In this document: piece after piece, positions 9,524 through 20,400 of the stretch
Layout: every line of letters starts with the position of its first letter
Position numbering within the stretch: position 1 is the first letter of the stretch
Assembly (NCBI GenBank): GCA_049999765.1
Contig: JBNGIQ010009547.1
Coordinates: 469,031-512,698, forward strand
Source of the DNA: Phaeoceros laevis
Lineage: Eukaryota; Anthocerotophyta; Anthocerotopsida; Notothyladales
Direction: 5' to 3'
Length of the DNA: 43,668 nucleotides
Program-made: the position numbers and the translations under genes
Notes under the pieces: model-generated
The model's input: only the letters and a program-made list of their open reading frames with translations
Database searches by the model: none
What the model was told of the DNA's origin: nothing

Positions 9524-11012
9524 TCAAATTGAGGGAACTGGAAGCAGAGCATTTCCACTTGATCTGGTGATCTCATAGATTACTCCCTCATAGGCTCCCC
9601 GTGAGACACGTCTTCTGGAGCCGGGTGCTTCAGCAATATTCAAATTCAGCTTGGAAGCTTCGGCTATCACCATTCTGTCCGTACTGCGCATGCACATGGT
9701 GACATCCAGTGGTTACAGCAGGCTAGCAGGAAGCAGACTACATACATTGAAGGAGCTTCCAGGAAATTGCAAAAAAGGTGTGAGCTGGTTCAACACCTCA
9801 TGGATCTGGAGACATAGGCAAGAATAAATATGCAGGACCCTTTTCGCCGCAGGCTCATCAGCTCAAGCACCGTCTGCAGAAGAAGAGGGATGTTTTCCTG
9901 CTGATAACGTAACCCCAGCGTCGTTAAGGAAATACTCCTATTCTTAGGGTGATAGTACTGGACTTTCGACAAAGATCACTCGTCGGAAGCATACAGGCTA
10001 AGAAGGATATAGACATCAGCCGCTAAAATGTAGTCAAACCCTCCAGGGTAGGCCTCTGCAATTGCAATGTGCTGTGACTTGCTGCCCCACTCCAACTTTC
10101 TGCATTCCACATCTACAGAATGTCTACTCAAACCCACGGGGCCCTCAGGAAGAAGAATTTGGATGCATTCTACTCATCTACTATTTGACAGCAAGGCAAC
10201 CAACGTCTCACCTGCCATGTGCTGCGAAGAAGCAGATGCCCTTTGAAGTTGGATATTTCTCTCAAGAACCTGAGGATACAAATGGGTAGAAGTGATGCAG
10301 AGTTCACAAAAACAACAAGCAGAGAAAGTTGGCGCATTCTTACCTGAAGCACCACATCACTGTGATCTGTCATCACCATCTTACGGCAAAAGTGAGCACA
10401 TAATAGTCCAGTGAGTCCTGGTGGTGCAAACAACAGCAAAACCGTGAATGCACCAGCTTTGGCAGACTAATGAAGAGCAGAGCTATGCAAAAAACAGCAG
10501 TTGCGCGCAGACCTAGCAGTAACGAGTGCCAGGAATCATGAGCACAGTGCTATGGTGGAGTGGAGAAGGTCACACACCCACTCCCGATCCTAGTTCAATT
10601 GCATCCACATGTGCAAAACGGTCGGAATGACTGGAGAGGTAGTCATTTAGAAGCTGAGCTCCTGGCCATATGAGCTGCCCCGTGAGATCATAATCAGCTG
10701 CTCACAATGCAATGCAATGAGATCCGATATCAGTGTACATGCGAGGAAAAGGCAATGAGAGGTACAACTCCAATAAAAGCTGAGCTTACTTGAGGAAGAC
10801 TGCAGACACAGCACCTCCACCTTGTACGACCCGAAAGTTTGGAGTTTACGGACATAGCTGCACCAAGAGGCAGTCAGTTGTGCTGGTCAGTTGTGCTGCC
10901 AGAATTCACGCAAGGACATGAGCTACCGTTTTCCAAGGGTTGTTCTAAACCTTTGATCTACGAAAAAGGAGTCGAGGCAGGGGAAGGAGTCGGAGCCGTC
11001 GTCGTCCGCCAT
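9524..11012 (-). CDS. Family-16 (METTL21-like) SAM-dependent methyltransferase
   Basis: Eight exons read leftwards: 11012-10951, 10857-10790, 10697-10578, 10417-10344, 10269-10212, 10112-10015, 9897-9797 and 9683-9524, giving about 246 residues. The order of motifs is that of the lysine-methyltransferase family 16 (PF10294): the upstream LIWPGAQLL box, motif I ELGSGVGLTGL for the methionine moiety of SAM, the acidic strand VMTDHSDVVLQVLERNI that binds the ribose, the post-I strand FDYILAAD, and FILAYVSRSM near the C-terminus. The substrate in such proteins is usually a lysine of a translation factor or chaperone; here it is unknown. The weak point is the sixth junction: AAD is followed by a GTCTAT donor where the family usually has a DVxY motif, so part of that motif may be missing or misplaced by my model. 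All other junctions keep phase. Confidence 0.85.
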
Positions 11013-11956
11013 GAAGCAGGCAGGTTGGAAGACCTCGGAGGCTGGACGTCACACCGCGAGCATCCACACCAAAAACCTGGGAGGTGCTGCTAGGGTTACT
11101 CACATGTACAGGTTTTTTACTTTCGATGGTTCACGGAATGGACAGTTTTGTCGCCAATTTGGCAATGCAGCGCAACATGCGTGTGTTGTGTGAGTTGCGT
11201 CGACAGATGCAGGCTTTGCGTTGGCAACTCAGGAGTGGCGGCAGGCAGAGAGGTCCGGAGAGGGGGCAATTTCATGAGCCAAATCACAATCGATTCCAGG
11301 GACTGGAAGGAAACAACCGAGTGTCTGATGTGACGCTTCATCGAGTAGCGTGTGTGTGACACACTAGGCTGGAAGCGTAGTAGACTAGGCTGGTGAAACC
11401 CGAGGAGTGGTGTACATGTCGCATTGAAACTCGGCCTGGGAAGGTGCAGGACAGACTTGAAGGTAGGCCACGGGAGCCGTGATGACGCAAGCTGGCTGCC
11501 GGATGCCTGATGAGGAGATGTTGAGATGAGAAGCGAGTGAGAGAGGACAAGGACGGAGGTGGCTCAGCCTGGTTTGTCGGAGCTGCTGTCACATGTACGA
11601 GCGCAGGACACATGTGTGAAGCCGGTGGCTGTTGGCCTGTTTGCTGTTGTGTTCGGCGGGTAGCAGGATAGACATACATGGCCCGGCCAGTACAACAAGC
11701 GCAGCTGGGGCAGGACAGGACAGCGATATGTTGTGCGGGAAAGTGGCTGGCAAGCAGGCACGCAGGCAATTGCAAGCAAGCCGTGAGATGGATGCAGGAA
11801 GGTGAGAAAGAAGCTGCGAGAGCCGGTTTTTTTTTTTTTTGGGAAGACGATCTGGCAACGGCTGATGACTGCTGCCGCCACGAGAGGGTGATGGATGCAC
11901 CATCGGATCGCCTTTTCCTCAAGCATTCTTTTGGAGAATGCGCAGGGAAGCGGAGC

Positions 11957-14332
11957 GGATATACTACCTAGTAGTCACCTACTGTAGTACCAGGGAGAGC
12001 ATATTCTGGATTCCAAGCAGCATGTGTGGGTCATCAGACCGGAACTAGACAACCCTGTCCGAGAAGGGATGGGAGTCTGGTCTGGTCCTCTGCCTCCATT
12101 GCCAGCACACGGCTATCTAGCTAGCCTACCTGCATAGTGTTTATTGACTGGGGGCTGGCAGGACCCGCAGGACCCGCAGGACCCGCAGGACGTGTGGCAA
12201 CAGCCAGTTGGTTGCTTGCTGTGCTTGCTTTCGCTTGCTTGCTTGCAGGACGCAGCCCGGAGTGTGCACAGGCGATGCAGCCCCCCTTGCACCAGTCAGT
12301 GTTGCTTTCTCTCTTTCTCTATGTTTGCATTTTGGGACTAGTCTAATGGCCGAGAAAGTCTTCCAGTACTGAGGGAGCAAGGAGAGCATGCCACCATGGC
12401 TGTTCCTCTCCCTCACAGCGTACAGTTATTGAATAGTCTACTGTGGCAGAAGGAGGAGAGCATACTGTGGAGTCACAGTTGCAGCTGGAATATCTACTCA
12501 TCAGGAGTGAGGACTAGACCAGAGTACCAGATGCAGGTTGGAATGGCATCGAAAGTCGGCCCGGCCCAGCCCAGCAGGAATCTACCAAGCATCCTGGGAG
12601 CCTCTCATCATCACTCACTCACCCCGGCAAGGCAGGGCTGGCAGGCGGCCCGTCAACCAACTTCCCTCCTTCCTCGCCTTTTTAATGGGCATCGAGCCCG
12701 GCATATGCCGAGCGCACTTGCACTTGCACTAGACTGCTGCCACTCACGCGGCTCGAGTCCTGTGAATGTGGGATGAGGTCGAACATCATGTACATCATGT
12801 CATGCAAGGCTGCACTACTTAAAGAGGCACGCGTGGCTAGCAAACGGTGACGTGGAACGTTAAGTGGTAGTATATCCTGTGCGATACCGCACATGATCGG
12901 CGCGTACGTTACCCAGGCGCAGGTGGCGCGGCGTGAGTCGTTGGTCTTGTAGTTGGGGTGTGGGGACGCGGGAGTGGTGAAGTGTGGTGGGCCCCGCGAA
13001 AGGCAACTTCGAAAGCAGAGGTGAAGACGCGCGTGTTGTTAGATATTTGTTGGTCTGGGCTGGCAACAGGCGATCGTCTAACGTCATGTCATTTCGCCAT
13101 TTTCCTTCCCTCGTGCCGTTCCTGTAAACTTTAACAGAGCTGCGCGCTGCATGGGCGACACGCCTGGAAACTTTCCTGTAATAGTAACAGTAAAACTCGG
13201 TACACGGTACAACACATGTGTGCCTTTGGTGCGTAAATAATACGGTAGCATCACCGCATTTGATGTTGAAACCGATGGATAGGATATCCTGTAGAGAGGG
13301 GCGGGCCGTCGCGTCGCATATACCTGGCGCTCCGCGAGCCTGCCGACGTGGCACTTGTCGGCTCGGGATCATGCAATGCACGAATTCATGATGTGGGAAT
13401 TCAAAGTCGCAACCACCCACTGCAGGCCACATTCGTACCCACGGCACCTTCGTGCGGCATATGCTGCTAGATCCTGCTCTATGTACCTTGGTCTCTTTAC
13501 CCAACGGCCGCCTTTGAATTTTGAGCTGAAAGAGGTACAAAATCTATGCCGTGCGACTTGAACCAAAGGATAACTCAGTTATTATTGAATAAATAAAAAC
13601 GGAATACTTACAAGGAGGAACGGGACACAGGTCGAGACCGTCGGGTGGTCCGATGAGCTTCTTCAAGGAGCGCCTGCCCGCCTGCCTGCTTTCAAGCAAA
13701 GCATGATGTTGTCACGATACTGATACCTTCTTCGCCTAAACGCGGCTGCAATGGGGACAAAATGAGCGAGCGCATCTCGAGTTGGGGAAAGAGGTAGTTC
13801 CCCAACCATTACTAGTCTATTTATTAGATAAGACCATATGACCATATACACCTAGCTCGGAGGATAAACCCAGGATATGCCTCGCAACCATCTCCCAGTC
13901 ATTTACCACGTTCCTACGTGTAGACTCCGCGTATGTACCAACCCTACCTACCTTTGCTGCGGACACGAATACGAATACGCTGTGGGATATACCTGGCTAC
14001 CTGGAGACGAGAGCGGGGCACCCGGTCACCTGACTCATGATTGGGCTGTAGGTGTCCCTACGGATATTCCGGCGCGCCGCCCGTACGTCCGTGCCGGTAC
14101 CTTTCGGACCCCCATTTCAAAGGCTGGCAACTGTATCTCGTGTCGTTGGGGTCGGCTGGTTACCGCCGGTCACGTCGGTCAACAAAAGGAGAGGATCTGC
14201 TTGGAATCTTGGGCCTCTCTGGTGGCGGGGCCGCCTGCGGTTCGAACCAGGACCGGGAACCGGCGCTCCAGTATATTCCACCCTTCATTTAGCACCAACA
14301 CGCGAATTTAACCGACACCGGATAGGATATTC
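11957..14332. promoter_or_regulatory. Cluster of twelve P1BS (GNATATNC) sites upstream of SPX gene
   Basis: Sites matching the palindrome GNATATNC start at 11957, 11999, 12701, 12870, 13282, 13316, 13457, 13873, 13985, 14062, 14271 and 14325. With six fixed bases about one site per 4 kb is expected by chance at even composition, so roughly 0.6 in this span. P1BS is the binding site of the MYB-CC phosphate-starvation regulators PHR1/PHL. SPX proteins are both targets and inhibitors of PHR, so the location fits that feedback loop. The nearest sites are about 440 bp from the SPX start codon. Confidence 0.8.
12159..12190. repeat. Nine-bp tandem repeat
   Basis: Three perfect copies of CAGGACCCG followed by a partial fourth copy, in non-coding DNA upstream of the SPX gene. 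Confidence 0.9.
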
Positions 14333-14768
14333 GCCTCCGGATGCCGCGGCCAACATTCATTGCCTGCCCTTCTCTCTTCTTCTATGCCCGCACCACCTCT
14401 GTTCTTGCCACAAAATCAAGCAAGAACAAGAGGCGCAAGAAGACGAACCAGTCTGCAGCTTGACTGGCTACTACGAGACCACCCGCACACAGATATCTAC
14501 TAGGCCACCATCCATCTCCCCCCTTACCTCGCCACCACTCGCCTCCTGCCTGTTGCCCGCCCCCGCCTGCCTCCTGCTTCAGCTGCTGCTGCTGCGCCTC
14601 TGCTGCACTGCCAGGTTGCTTGTTGAGGAGGGGACGGCGGAGGATTGCGAGACTGCGCTGCACCTGCTGCTGCGGCAGTTGATGCTGGTCTGATCTAGAA
14701 GGGAGGGAGCAAGTGAGGAAAGGCAAGGAGAGGAGGAAGGGAAAGGGAAAGGGAACCGCTCAGTGGGC

Positions 14769-16307
14769 ATGAAGTTCGGGAAGAGGCTCAAGATTCACCT
14801 GGAGGAGACGCTGCCGGAGTGGAGGGACAAATTCGTGGCCTACAAGCGCCTCAAGAAGCAGCTCAAGCTGCTCCAGCACGCGCCGCGGGGCTTCGCGGAG
14901 GGGGCCTTCATCTACTCCAACGATGCCGCCAACTCCAAGGTGGCCAAGGTGGACAGGCAGCTCCGCAACGGCAGCGAGATTGGCCACTACGGCCCTCCGC
15001 TGGAGCTCGGGGTTCTGGACGGCCTCCTGGGGCAGGAGCCGCAGCCGCTAGAGCACCAGCAACAGCAGCATCAACGCTGTGCTGACATAGGCTGCTCCTT
15101 GGTTGCTGCTGCTGCTACTGCTGCTCGGAGGTCCAGGGACTATGCCTCAGATGTGGACAATGACAGCACCTCCTCGTCCTCCCCGACTCCAACCGGGGAG
15201 GAAGAGGAGATGGAGTCACCGGCCTTGCCGGCAGCGGCCATGGCCATGGCCGCTGCCAGCAGCAGCCGCAAGCGCAAGGCGCCCGAGATCAGCTTGGGTG
15301 GGGACAGCGATGGCGACGGAGAAGGGGAGAGAGCCTTCGATGCCAGCCGCTTCACTACCAACCAGAAGTTCATCCAGCTTCTCATGATGGAGCTGGACAA
15401 ATTCAACACCTTCTTCTGCGAGAAGGAGGAAGAGTATGTCATCCGCTTGCAGGTCAGTTGTTGCTTCGCCTCATCAACCATCTTCTCTTCTTCGCTCCCC
15501 CTCGCCCGGCTCGCTGACCTTCCCTAACCTCCCCGAACTCACAGGTGGTCTTATTCACCCTAATCTGACCTAGTCTATGTGTTTGCCTGCCTCCAGGAGC
15601 TCAAAGACCGAACCGAGTGCTTCAAGGACCGCACTGCGCACAAGATGCATCTTTCCGAAGAGGACGTCAAGGAGATGACCACCATCTACACCGACATGAT
15701 CACCTTCCATGGCGAGATGGTCCTGCTCATGAACTACAGCTCGCTCAATTACACGGGCCTCGTCAAGATCCTCAAGAAGCACGACAAGCAGACGGGCGGC
15801 GTGCTGCGCACCCCCTTTATCCAGTACGTGCTGCACCAGCCCTTCTACACCACCGAGCTCCTCTCCCAGCTGGTGAGCGACTGCGAGACCAACTTGTCGT
15901 CCCTCTTCCCGCTCCCGCAACCCGCGTCTCTCCAAGCTCGCAGTGGGGAGCAAGCAGCGGACAGCTCCTCGGCCATCCACACCCCCGACACCGACTACTG
16001 CAGAGCGCACTCGCCTTGTTCTCAACCTGCTGCAACTAGCGCCACCGCTCGGGAGCAACATGAAGCACCAGATGCTAGCCGGCCTGAGGATAACCTCGAT
16101 GGAGTGTACAAAGGGGTGGTGGCTGCCCTGCAGACCATCAAGGATATACGAAGAGGGAGCTCCACTTACACGGCTCTGTCCATGCCACCTCTGGAACTGC
16201 CGGATGGCGATGACAACAGCCTCGGTGTAGTCATTGATGAGCGGGTACTTAGAGACTCTCCTCCTCCTCCCTCTAGAAATGCAGCTGTGTCTGTGTCCCA
16301 AGACTAA
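14769..16307 (+). CDS. SPX-domain protein, phosphate sensing
   Basis: Two exons, 14769-15452 and 15597-16307, give 464 residues. The SPX domain is split by a long acidic and Ala-rich insertion. Its N-terminal helix pair [20 protein letters not shown] includes K2, Y25 and K29. The C-terminal helices contain the lysine face K285, K288, K289 and K292 in [13 protein letters not shown]. These are the residues that bind inositol pyrophosphates in characterised SPX proteins. No EXS, MFS, RING or VTC domain follows, so it is an SPX-only protein of the class that binds PHR factors when phosphate is sufficient. It is much longer than the Arabidopsis SPX1-4 proteins (about 250-320 residues), through the linker (about residues 80-200, with SRKRKAPE as a possible nuclear signal) and a 140-residue tail. 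The ATG at 14769 is chosen because MKFGKR is the invariant family start. The upstream P1BS cluster predicts induction by phosphate starvation. Confidence 0.93.
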
Positions 16308-18130
16308 CATTAGGGGACTAGGCTACGCTTACAAGTAGAGTCATCATTCTTTTCTACTCATTCTAGATAGTTAGGCAGGCAGGCAGCAAGGGAGGAAGCA
16401 GGCAATGCCTGTCACCAGCCACTACCACTATTCCTTGCGGTCAGGTAGGATGGTGATCTTGGACTCCACTCTTCTGTTGGCCGAAGAATGTCCGGGCTGC
16501 CCAGCTTCCTTGAGGAGCATCAACTTCACCTAAGATTCATACCTTCAGACCAGAAGGTGTAGGTGAAGAGCAATTTTCACTCACAGCCGTCCGAGTGTAC
16601 ATATGCGTGCTCTACAGTACCGCATAGCCGGCCATCCGTACACACACAGCAAGAAGCTACTGGTTTGCACCTGATGCTAATTTGATGCGCCCCATGTACT
16701 AATGGGCTCTCCCTGATCTTGCTGTGCCCTCACTTTTTACCTGCATCATACTTATACTGGACAAAGATTAGTATCAGGCTACCAGCCATTTGTAAGGACA
16801 ATGTTTCAAACTTCTCAAATATCTGTTATCCTTGCCACAGACTTCAGCTACTAAGTCCAGAAACACACCTCTTCATCGATTAAGTTATGACTCCTTGGCA
16901 TGGCAGAAATTGTTCAGTGAAGCCTCATGAGCTCAAACATTTCTCAGCTTTCGCTGGCATGCTACTTCAAAATTAGAAAAACCCACTCTTCAAATCATAT
17001 TATCATAACACGGACTGCTGAAAATCGGGCCATGGGCCGCCATCCACATCAATACCCAGTCCTTGTTTAATTACCGCCGCATCTCTTGTAGTTAGACGGT
17101 TAAAACACTTCGTATGAATCTGCCCATTGGCCACACTTTGCATACATATATACAAGACAATTTGCCCACTAATATGTTACCTCTCTTTTCTTACGATACT
17201 TGAAGACAAGTGCATGTCCTGCTATATAGCATGGGCACCATGTCACCAGCACATGTTCCGGCCTTTAAAGGCAAGCAAACCTAACATTGTTTGTTGAATC
17301 ACGACTTCATGCCCCATACTTGCATACATTGTAAGCAGTAGTAATAGTACAATTCGAAGTAGGCATGCTTAACAACTTCACATGGGAATCAAGCATGCTG
17401 TTACATTGATGGTATTTGTGCTTTTTGCGAGAATGTACGAAGGACATTTGCTGTAAAAAAAGAATATACTTTAATTAATAAGAAGAAGAAAAAAAGTACA
17501 CTTTAATAATTTAATTTAACTGATAAGGAGAGTATACTTCAATTGATTAATGGATTGAAAGACAATATACTTCAACTCATTGATTCATTGATTGCACAAC
17601 AATAAATGTGTATTTTTTATAACACCATTTTACAACACTTTTAGAGTGAAAATGAGGCATTTTATAGTCTTACAAATAGACCTCCAGGCAGGGGCCCTCC
17701 ATTGTAAAAAACATTGTAGGTGTTCACTTTTTTGTTGTTGTAAACCTATTGTAAAAATTTTGTTATAACGTAGAACTAAAATATTTGTACCGGAAAGCGG
17801 AGACCGGTGTGATAAGGTAAATAGATAGACGAAGATAAAAAAGTGAAAAGTAAATGGAAAATTATTTATTATCGCGTGCAAATTATGTGCTATAATTTTT
17901 TTACTTTTTACTTTTTATTTGACTAGTTTACAACCTCGTACAACGCCGACATAAGGCCATTATAATGTATGATCTAGGATTATCTTTTAATTATGGTTAC
18001 TTAAGCATAGTAAGGTTTAGGTTTAGAGTTCCGTAATTCAAAACAAAAATTGCACCGCCACTTCAAATTACAATGATTACTGTTTACGGCAAGACCCGTC
18101 GTGACACAAATTCAGCATTTGGTCACCAGA
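16308..18130. other. 3' flank of SPX gene and AT-rich intergenic DNA
   Basis: The first 500 bp is probably SPX 3' UTR. From 17440 to 17960 the sequence is very AT-rich with imperfect repeats of atactttaat type. No gene is visible. Confidence 0.5.
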
Positions 18131-18133
18131 ACA

Positions 18134-18607
18134 GGGCACTTGCACACTACAATGGTCAGTTTTTCGGCAAAGGTACTTAGCAAAAAGTATTAAAAAGTAC
18201 CAAAAAATAACTTTCGTCTTTTTGCGGGTATTTAGCAACTTCAAAGTATCTCGAATCATGGTTAAAAGTACCCAAAATAGGCTCCAAGTTCCGGAGGCCA
18301 TCCGCAAAATTTTGTGGTTGTTGGGCTCATGGTGCTCAAGAGAAAAATTGAGTGTACGTAGAAGTACCAGAAAGTACATCTGTTTTGGCGGGGAACACAT
18401 GTACTTTACCCCACGTTTTTGCTTTTAACTTTCCCGCCATACATCACTTTGTAAATTTTTTTACATATTCTTGTAGATCTCGACAAGTGAAACACGCCTG
18501 TATATTTATTTCTTTTTTTGGATACAGTATGTGCCTAATATAAGGGTTGGAGGGGGAGACGGAGTACCTAGAAATTAGGCCATTGTAGCATGCAAGTGTC
18601 CAACGCT
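18134..18607. mobile_element. MITE-like element with about 24-bp inverted ends
   Basis: The left end gggcacttgcacactacaat is mirrored at the right end (18584-18607) by the complement of ggacacttgcatgctacaat. A third related end lies at about 19409-19432 in the same orientation as the right end, and with the left end it could define a longer element of about 1.3 kb. No transposase ORF and no clear target-site duplication is seen, so the element class is open. Confidence 0.5.
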
Positions 18608-20050
18608 CTTGAACAAATTGCGCTTGACCTTGGGAAGAGGTTCCATACACTATTTGCTTTCATCCTGTGGTCTCACTCCAATCGATATTCCTATCTGAAC
18701 AGGTTCTATGTTATTCAATTGAATTGCTGCATGTCAGGTCATGTTCATTCATGTCGCTCAGCTGGGTTTGCCCCAAGTATGCTAAAGGCATGATGTGGGT
18801 ATGGCCCTATGATGGCGAGCGCAGCTTCTTTTCTTTTGGTTGGCGCAGAGCTCTTCTTTCTTTGTTTCGCGTCCATGCCTTTTACGCTTCTTACGCTACT
18901 TCTTGTACGCTGCACATATCATCTGGCGGCAGTATAATAGCTAGTTGTTTCAAGCACTAACGGACGGTGGCGCTTTAGTTACTGCCGACTACTGGTCTAC
19001 CAACTTTTGCCATGGCTTGAGTCCCGTTAAGGATAGACTATGATTAGTATCTTTTAGGATCTTTAGTTTGATTACACCGTAGTATGCGGCGGGTCCATGC
19101 GCCGGCGGCAACGGCTGCTCAGGAGAGAGAGTAGGCATTATTAAGCAGGCTGTTGCGCTTTAGCGAATAGTCTTAGCAAGTTCCGACATTGACAAGGAGC
19201 TGCGAACACGCGCATTTGTAATCCAGCTTGTGTATCAACGCTTCAAGGATTTCTGCATTGTTTTGTGCTTGCTTACAAGTGAATTTCGCTTACAAATGAA
19301 TTTCGCTTACAAAAAAAACGTGTTTAAAGCCCCGGTCAATGGCGAAGAGTACTTTTTGTAACTGTCGAGTACTCAGAGTACTCAGCAGTCGTGCGCAAAA
19401 ACGGTGCACTGTAGCGTGCAAGTGCCCTTGTGAATTTCGCTAGACTCCCCACTGATGTGGACATCACAAACCTGTACTGTACATACACATGACATTGCTA
19501 ACAAGCTTTCATACAAATGGGGCCAGTCATTCTTTTTGTTCTTCCTTCTCTTTTGGAGTAGTAGATGCTAGCAATTTAACCATAATTGCATATGCTGACC
19601 AAGTACTTGGAGTGTTCGCATGCTTATCTGCTAACCAAGTAGTTGGAGTGTTCGCATGCTTATCTGAGAGCTTCGAAGCATTATGCCTACGACATACTTC
19701 AAATGGCACGACATGCAACAAGAAAACAAGGTTGAGGCATATGTCACTAGTTAAAAGCCAACAAAAGGCCTATGTGGGAACCCTCTACACTATTCAGATC
19801 TGAAGTGCACCAGTAGTAGTAGTAAAGTGCCGCGCTATACTGACTCCACGAGTGAATCCTACGAACCTTGCGTTGACGAAGGACTTGTTTGACTTCAAGT
19901 TTGGCTCTGGCTCTCCAAACTCCCAAACAAGTTTAGGGCGTCCTGGTGGTNNNNNNNNNNNNNNNNNNNNNNNNNNNNNNNNNNNNNNNNNNNNNNNNNN
20001 NNNNNNNNNNNNNNNNNNNNNNNNNNNNNNNNNNNNNNNNNNNNNNNNNN
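18608..20050. repeat. Repeat-rich intergenic region
   Basis: Holds a third copy of the inverted end (19409-19432), a 16-bp tandem repeat of tgaatttcgcttacaa near 19276-19310, and a 36-bp-period direct duplication at about 19603-19670 containing ttggagtgttcgcatgctta. No gene is visible. The interval ends in a 100-N gap (19951-20050) whose flanks do not overlap. Confidence 0.5.
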
Positions 20051-20400
20051 GCTCAATGACAAAACACATGAAACACTTGGTGGATCTTGAAATGTGGCGC
20101 TAGCTCGAGTCGGTAGGCTACTTCACTAATCGCCCGGATAATCTTGTAAGGCCTTCGAAACGGTCAGAAAACTTCTAGCAAAGATTTGCAACAAATGTGA
20201 GGTTCTTGGTATATAGAAGCATCAACTCCCGTAACTTGAAGCCTCTGGCCTACGATGTCGGTTCGCATACTAAGTCTGTCTGTTTTGTATAATTGGCAGA
20301 GTCTATGACCTCTTGTGTAACCTGGATTAATTCCATAGCTGTTGGCATGTTCGAATGAAGGATTGCTACAAGTCAATAGTATATCGGGGTGTAACAGTTG
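20051..20400 (-). mobile_element. Ty3/gypsy retrotransposon remnant (integrase C-terminus)
   Basis: On the minus strand between 20160 and 20054 the sequence encodes PYKIIRAISEVAYRLEL, then HFKIHQVFHVF and a stop. This is the conserved C-terminal part of gypsy integrase (GPF/Y region). Further upstream on that strand (20376-20164) a broken frame continues towards the integrase core, interrupted by stops. The element is degenerate and cut by the N gap at 19951-20050; no LTR was identified. Confidence 0.7.

Larger units (their letters stand above)
11013..14768. other. Gene-poor upstream region of SPX gene
   Basis: About 3.7 kb between the divergent methyltransferase and SPX genes. Long ORFs occur on both strands but show no family signature and no splice-supported extension. 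The last 350 bp is CT/CAG-rich and probably the SPX 5' leader; it contains a minimal upstream ORF of three codons at 14682-14693. Confidence 0.55.

Noticed and set aside
11338-11926. Minus-strand ORF of about 194 codons and overlapping ORFs
   Set aside because: No domain, no signal and no splice support; composition is that of a repetitive CA/GT and polypurine region upstream of the SPX gene.
14230-14270. tRNA B-box-like ggttcgaacc
   Set aside because: No A box, no acceptor stem and no anticodon arm at the right distance; similar ttcgaa matches at 2393 and 30411 fail in the same way.
14052-14693. Plus-strand 213-codon ORF just upstream of the SPX start
   Set aside because: Lies in the probable SPX promoter and 5' leader, overlaps three P1BS sites and has low-complexity Leu/Cys/Ala translation.
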